Origin: CAZGYE01 sp964530165 | GTDB lineage: Bacteria > Planctomycetota > Planctomycetia > Planctomycetales > Planctomycetaceae | DNA: 46,892 bases | Assembly: GCA_964530165.1 (NCBI GenBank) | Contig: CAZGYE010000008.1 | Location: 1 to 46,892 of the forward strand | Direction: 5' to 3' | Shown: piece after piece, positions 42,900 to 46,892 of the stretch | Numbering within the stretch: the first letter of the stretch is position 1 | Layout of the letters: every line of letters starts with the position of its first letter | Notes under the pieces: model-generated | The model's input: the letters and a program-made list of their open reading frames with translations, nothing else | The model's database searches: none | What the model was told of the DNA's origin: nothing | Made by a program: the position numbers and the translations under genes

Positions 42900-43459
42900 T
42901 TACTTGTTCGCTTTTGCCGGGAGGAGTTCCAGCACAGCCGCAGCCATCGTAATCAGTCCGGTCTTGAGGGTTTCACGCGGCTCGGGGTAATAGAGCGCCG
43001 AATGCAACGACGGTGGTTTGACGCCTTTCTTTACGAATTCGTCCATCCGCTTCGGGTCAATCGAGCCGAGCCGATAGAGGAAGATGGGAACGCCGGTCTG
43101 ACCGAAACGGCTGAAGTCTTCGCCACCCATCGAGCGCTGCGCCTGAGAAGCGTTCTTTTCCCCCAACACCCGCACGAAGACCGGCGCGAGGCGCTCGACC
43201 AATCGTTCGTCGTGACCTGAATGCCGAGCTTCCCCAACTCCTCGGCCACCCGCTGGGACGTCTTGACCTCGTGCAGCGACAATTCCGGATGCTGATGGAA
43301 CTGCCTGTAGAGCGTGACCAGATCGTCCAATTTGCCGTCGATCCACGCCTTCGGATCAGCGGCTGAAGTTGCTTGCACAGCAACAAGAACGAAGAGGAGC
43401 AGCGTCAACACCAATTTCGCAACAGCACAAACCCAGAAGCGGGATGATCGGCCTATCAT
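42900..43459 (-). pseudogene. M20 amidohydrolase, internal deletion and frameshift
   Basis: The N-terminal piece starts at 43459 with a signal peptide (ending QATSAA), then LVTLYRQFHQHPELSLHE and VAEELGKLGIQVTTN, a clear M20 amidohydrolase start. The C-terminal piece (ERLVERLAPVFVRVLGEKN, MGGEDFSRFGQTGVPIFLYR, PPSLHSALYYPEP) follows in another frame. The roughly 250 central residues, with most metal ligands and the dimerisation domain, are absent. The join is near 43210-43220, where ACGAACGA could belong to both sides. The gene cannot make an active enzyme. Confidence 0.88.
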
Positions 43460-43773
43460 GTCTGCGGACTCCTCTCTTTCTTCTTCTTCGATTTCATCGA
43501 CACAGGTCGCAAGCGCGGCCTGTCGGCCGCAACCAAAGAGTTTGGGGTCAAAGGTTCAGTAACAAAAACGGCGTTCTGCCGTCACGATGGTGTTCTCACA
43601 CCGCCATCGCGAGGAGAACGTCGTGGAACAGTTCATCCATCAGTATAATGGTCGAATCTCTGATGTGCATCATGACGACAAATACCCACAAACTCACGCC
43701 GCCCAGGCGGCCTGATAACGTCAAAACCTGCGCGCAAATGGCGCGCATGACTCAATGAAAGACTCTAACCCAC
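43460..43773. other. intergenic region with three hairpins
   Basis: This 314-base region has no convincing gene. It holds hairpins at 43515-43530 (GCGGCC-TGTC-GGCCGC), 43568-43582 (ACGGC-GTTCT-GCCGT) and 43585-43609 (CGATGG ... CCATCG). It may contain another repeat element, but only one copy is present here. Confidence 0.4.
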
Positions 43774-44253
43774 ATGCGAGTTCCTTCCCACCGTGACCGC
43801 GACGATGCACGCGAGAGTACCTCGATGACGCCGATGATCGACGTCGTCTTTCTGCTGTTGATCTTCTTTGTGTGTGCGTCGGCCGGCCAGATACGCGAGG
43901 CGATTCTGCCGACCGATTTGGCTGCCGGCGCCCTCGGACCGCAGGTGGACCCTGAGCTGGAAGACGATCCGCGCGAGCAATACTGGCTGTATCTTCGCCG
44001 CACGGACGACGGCCGGACCGTCTTCGAGATCAACAACGCCCTGTTCGATGATTTCGCGGCCCTCGAGACAGCGCTGACGGGATTGGCAGATCTCGCACCG
44101 GACGATCCGATCATTCTCGACATCGCGCCGGCCGTCCCCGTGGGCGACATGATCCGTGTCTATGACACATGCCGGCAGGCCGGTTTCCAGTCGATCAACT
44201 TCGCCACCGAGGCCGGCGAGACGGTCTCCCGCCCGAAGCGCAAGCCCGGATGA
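43774..44253 (+). CDS. ExbD/TolR-like proton-channel subunit
   Basis: A 159-residue protein of the ExbD/TolR family. The conserved Asp lies at the start of the single helix in MTPMIDVVFLLLIFFV, which couples proton flow to outer-membrane or envelope work. The periplasmic part (DDPIILDIAPAVPVGDMIRV, YDTCRQAGFQSINFA) is typical. No ExbB/TolQ partner is visible in the window. The last residues and the stop (Pro-Gly-TGA) are contributed by the 124-bp element inserted at 44245. Confidence 0.9.
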   Translation: MRVPSHRDRDDARESTSMTPMIDVVFLLLIFFVCASAGQIREAILPTDLAAGALGPQVDPELEDDPREQYWLYLRRTDDGRTVFEINNALFDDFAALETALTGLADLAPDDPIILDIAPAVPVGDMIRVYDTCRQAGFQSINFATEAGETVSRPKRKPG

Positions 44254-44368
44254 TTCATAGAAACCCAAACCGACGACTTGTCGTCGCTCGGTGTGCCGTC
44301 GAACCCGTGGATTCCGACAACAAGTTGTCGGCTTGGGTACAACGACGACAGTCTATGAGTAATCCGGG
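44245..44368 (+). mobile_element. 124-bp MITE-like element, copy 2
   Basis: Same length and orientation as 1834-1957, with about 15 differences over 122 aligned bases. Terminal repeats are CCCGGATGATTCATAGA and the complement of CCCGGATTACTCATAGA (15 of 17 matching). It is flanked by CAAG at 44241-44244 and CAAG at 44369-44372, a 4-bp duplication different from that of copy 1. It supplies the stop codon of the ExbD gene. Confidence 0.8.
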
Positions 44369-44494
44369 CAAGGGGACGTGACGGCTGGGTTGGAGAGATG
44401 AGTGGGCTGGGGCTTCGATGCGGGGAATTGCCCGCCGAGTCCCTTGAATCCCTGAGGACGTTGTGCCATAGTTCACGCTTTCCTCAGGGTACGG

Positions 44495-45775
44495 ATGACG
44501 GAATCTCTCAGCATGGCCGCCGTGTTTGCCGCCAGCACGCTCGCCGAATTCTTTGCCGAATTCTTATCAGACGCCCAACCGGGACAGCCTCCACCGGAGT
44601 GGGCTCTTGCGCTCGCAGCAATTGTCCACGGGCTGTTTCTGGCCGTCGTTTTCAGCCTGGCGGCGTTTGTCTTCATTTGGCTGGAGCGGAAGGTTTCGGG
44701 GCGAATTCAGGACCGTCTGGGGCCGACCCGCGTCGGTGGCCGGTTCGGTTGGCTGCAGTCGCTGGCGGATGGCGTCAAGCTGATCCAGAAGGAAGACCTG
44801 GTTCCATCTGCCGCCGACAGCATGCTGTTCCGCGCGGCCCCTTACATTGCCTGTGTTGCCTCGTTTACTGCCTTCATGCTGTTGCCGTTTGCTGACGGCT
44901 GGGTGGCCGTGGTTTCCGACGTTGGTCTGTTCGTGATCCTGGCCATTTTGTCGCTGGAGGTCCTCGGCATCATCCTGGCCGGTTATTCCAGCGGTTCGAA
45001 GTGGTCGCTGTACGGCGGCATGCGAGAAGCGGCCCAGATGGTCAGCTACGAGATTCCGCTGGCCATTTGCGCGTTGATTCCCATCGTGGCCGCCGGATCG
45101 CTCAATCTGGGCGAAATCGGCGTCATGCAGTCGGGGTGGTTTTGGAATTGGTTTTTGTTTCACGACCCGTTCACCTTTCTCGCCTTTTTCGCTTATTTCA
45201 CGGTCGCGACGGCCAGTTGCAAACGGGCGCCGTTTGATCTGGCCGAGGCCGAGAGCGAGCTGGTCGGCGGCTTCCACACCGAATACAGTGGCATGCGCTG
45301 GTCGTTTTTCTTCATGGCCGAATACGCGAGCATGTTTCTGGTCAGTGCCATCGCGGGCGTGTTGTTTCTGGGCGCTTGGCACACGGGCATCGGACCATTG
45401 GACGCGATGTTCGAACAATGGCGTGGATCGGCGCTAAAAGCCGACGGATTCAACACACTGAGCTACCTCGCCAATTTGATCGGCATGACCATTCTGATTC
45501 TCAAGGGTTCGGCGCTGGTCTTCTTCCAGATTTGGGTGCGCTGGACGCTGCCTCGGCTGCGAATCGACCAGGTGATGATGACCTGCCTGAAGTATCTGAT
45601 TCCGATTAGCTGCTTTCTGTTCCTGGGAGCAATCCTCTGGCCGTTGTTGCTGGTCAGTGTTTCCGGCAACACCCACTGGGCGAGACCACTGGGCGAAAAG
45701 CAGCGGGGAGTGCGGAGTACGGAGTGCGGAAGTTGGAAAGCGGAACAGTCCAACTCCGAACTCAGAATTCCGTAA
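44495..45775 (+). CDS. nuoH: NADH-quinone oxidoreductase subunit H
   Basis: A 426-residue membrane subunit of complex I that helps form the quinone site. Diagnostic blocks are FIWLERKVSGRIQDRLGPTRVG, KEDLVPSAAD, KWSLYGGMREAAQMVSYEIP, KRAPFDLAEAESELVGGFHTEYS and WVRWTLPRLRIDQ. The last 25 or so residues after HWARPLGEK are encoded by repeat DNA (GVRSTECGSWKAEQ) and look like a read-through tail. It begins the complex I cluster here; the 127 bases upstream, after the mobile element, hold its presumed promoter. Confidence 0.96.
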   Translation: MTESLSMAAVFAASTLAEFFAEFLSDAQPGQPPPEWALALAAIVHGLFLAVVFSLAAFVFIWLERKVSGRIQDRLGPTRVGGRFGWLQSLADGVKLIQKEDLVPSAADSMLFRAAPYIACVASFTAFMLLPFADGWVAVVSDVGLFVILAILSLEVLGIILAGYSSGSKWSLYGGMREAAQMVSYEIPLAICALIPIVAAGSLNLGEIGVMQSGWFWNWFLFHDPFTFLAFFAYFTVATASCKRAPFDLAEAESELVGGFHTEYSGMRWSFFFMAEYASMFLVSAIAGVLFLGAWHTGIGPLDAMFEQWRGSALKADGFNTLSYLANLIGMTILILKGSALVFFQIWVRWTLPRLRIDQVMMTCLKYLIPISCFLFLGAILWPLLLVSVSGNTHWARPLGEKQRGVRSTECGSWKAEQSNSELRIP

Positions 45776-45969
45776 CTGTTTAGCCAAATGCAGTGATGAG
45801 GAAATTAGGAACCCAGGAAGACAGGAGAAAGACGATTCTCGAGATTCCTGCTTTCCTGGTTTCCTAATAATCATCCTCTTACCACGAAAGACACTGTGGA
45901 GACGGACTTGCTTCAGACGGCTAAAGTATTACAGAATTCCGAATTCCGAGTTCCGCATTCCGCATTCGG
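45704..45969. repeat. nested inverted repeats between nuoH and nuoJ
   Basis: Outer arms: GGAGTGCGGAGTACGGAGTG (45707 onward, inside the nuoH tail) against GAATTCCGAGTTCCGCATTC (45941-45960). An inner pair lies at 45797-45879: TTAGGAACCCAGGAAGACAG against the complement of CTGCTTTCCTGGTTTCCTAA. The two are unrelated in sequence, one inside the other. No gene is visible in 45776-45984. Confidence 0.75.
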
Positions 45970-45984
45970 CGAAGGAGGCAACCG

Positions 45985-46572
45985 GTGACCGCGGCACAGC
46001 TACTATTCGCCATCTTTGCCAGCGGCGCCTGCGTGGGCGCCGTCGCCGTGGTGATCACCCAGAACGTCGTGCGAATGGCTTTCTGGCTGATCGTTTCGCT
46101 CGGCTCGACTGCCGGGCTGTTCTTCTTACTGCATGCCGATTTTGTCGCGGCGACACAGTTGCTCGTCTACGTCGGCGGGACGCTGGTGCTGTTGATCTTC
46201 GGCGTCATGCTCACGGCCAGCGGCCCCTACTTGAAGATTGCGACCTCTGGGGCGGAGCTGCTTTTGACGAGCGGAATCGGCCTGCTGTTTCTGGCGATGC
46301 TCCTCTTTTCGATCAACGGCGTCGCCTGGAACGCCATCGCCCAAAGGGAGTCAATCGTCGGTTACAACCGTTTGGAGGAAGGGAATACGGCCCGGCCAAT
46401 CGGTCTTGGTCTGCTCGGTCTGCGGCCCGACAAAGACCTCGGTGCGGCGCCGGGCACGCTGAGCACCGGTTACCTGCTGCCGTTCGAGATTGTTTCGGTT
46501 CACCTGCTGGTGGTGTTAGTCGGAGCGGCTTATTTGGCACGGGCCAAACGCCGCGTCGATGCAGAATCGTGA
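45985..46572 (+). CDS. nuoJ: NADH-quinone oxidoreductase subunit J
   Basis: A 195-residue membrane subunit of complex I with five helices. FVAATQLLVYVGGTLVLLIFGVML is the typical NuoJ block. It starts with GTG, set by the strong ribosome site AAGGAGG at 45972-45978. A loop between the last two helices (about 115-155) is longer than in short NuoJ forms. It lies 12 bases before nuoK. Confidence 0.94.
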   Translation: MTAAQLLFAIFASGACVGAVAVVITQNVVRMAFWLIVSLGSTAGLFFLLHADFVAATQLLVYVGGTLVLLIFGVMLTASGPYLKIATSGAELLLTSGIGLLFLAMLLFSINGVAWNAIAQRESIVGYNRLEEGNTARPIGLGLLGLRPDKDLGAAPGTLSTGYLLPFEIVSVHLLVVLVGAAYLARAKRRVDAES

Positions 46573-46584
46573 AGGACGTTCTCC

Positions 46585-46892
46585 ATGGAAGATGTTGACT
46601 TAGTTGTGTTCCTGATGGTGGGTGCGGTGCTGTTTGTTTCCGGTGTGGTTTCGATGGCGACGAAGCGGAACGCCATCGGCGTGCTGATGGGCGTCGAGCT
46701 GGTGCTCAACGGCGCCAACGTGAACTTTGTTGCGTTCTCGCGCTACACATCGCTGGGGTTGGACGGGCAGTTGATCTCGTTGTTCGTGATCGTGCTGGCC
46801 GCCGCCGAGGCGGCCGTCGCGTTGGCCATCGCGTTGAGCTTCTACAACAACCATCTGACGATCGACGTCGACCGCGGCGACGAGTTGCAGGG
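46585..46892 (+). CDS. nuoK: NADH-quinone oxidoreductase subunit K, partial
   Basis: Open from ATG at 46585 to the window end (102 codons), lacking only the last few residues of a typical 100-105 residue NuoK. It has three helices and the conserved membrane Glu residues in NAIGVLMGVELVLNGANVNF and VIVLAAAEAAVALAIALSFY, which take part in proton pumping. It follows nuoJ after 12 bases, in the order usual for nuo operons. Confidence 0.95.
   Translation, partial: MEDVDLVVFLMVGAVLFVSGVVSMATKRNAIGVLMGVELVLNGANVNFVAFSRYTSLGLDGQLISLFVIVLAAAEAAVALAIALSFYNNHLTIDVDRGDELQ

Noticed and set aside
42900..43459. Two separate small genes
   Set aside because: The two frames are the N- and C-terminal ends of one M20 amidohydrolase, so it is a broken gene.
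1..46892. CRISPR arrays, tRNA or rRNA genes
   Set aside because: No evenly spaced short repeats, cloverleaf with CCA context or rRNA-like conserved blocks were seen.

Overview
The window looks like a Planctomycetota chromosome, most like the Pirellulales-type lineages. The signs are a DUF1549/DUF1553, DUF1501 and pre-peptidase (PPC) protein triad, secreted PQQ-like beta-propellers, a PVC-type CxxCH cytochrome/propeller protein, a formylglycine sulfatase and a mitochondrial-like elongation factor G. GC content is high. I recognised 35 protein genes or gene remnants. I saw no tRNA, rRNA, CRISPR array or transposase gene.

Layout. 262-9160 (+): an apparent operon of DUF1549/DUF1553, DUF1501, PPC-domain protein, 2-hydroxyacid dehydrogenase, a 54-aa membrane protein and a PQQ-propeller protein. 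9318-11426 (-): EF-G of the spd/mtEFG1 type. 11903-15061 (+): large cytochrome/propeller protein. 15103-21501 (-): HEAT/LamG protein, PQQ-propeller protein and sulfatase in one tight operon. 21657-37661: a surface-glycan locus in two divergent arms. The minus arm has a flippase-like protein, two glycosyltransferases, three methyltransferases and a prenyltransferase-fold/HEAT protein. The plus arm has an SDR with a damaged 5' end, a split transketolase, a zinc alcohol dehydrogenase, a HAD phosphatase, an APH-fold kinase, a second SDR and a methyltransferase. 37678-41247 (-): succinate dehydrogenase sdhC-A-B. 41475-42863 (+): a glycoside-hydrolase-like secreted protein. 42900-43459 (-): an M20 amidohydrolase pseudogene. 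43774-44253 (+): an orphan ExbD. 44495 to the end (+): nuoH, nuoJ, nuoK of complex I, with no nuoI between H and J.

How the parts may work together. The plus arm of the glycan locus reads as a compact pathway: sugar epimerase/dehydratase, two-carbon ketol transfer by a split transketolase, redox step, phosphatase and kinase. Several junctions overlap by ATGA, which suggests synthesis of an unusual branched or higher-carbon sugar. The minus arm would transfer, methylate and export the glycan. This cassette is my main candidate for an undescribed system.

The intergenic DNA is rich in unrelated long inverted repeats. The best case is a 124-bp element present twice, 42 kb apart, each copy flanked by its own 4-bp direct repeat (CTAA; CAAG). 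That is the signature of a non-autonomous transposable element. Other repeats reach into genes: one encodes part of the N-terminus of the cytochrome protein, and others form the C-terminal tails of SdhC and NuoH.
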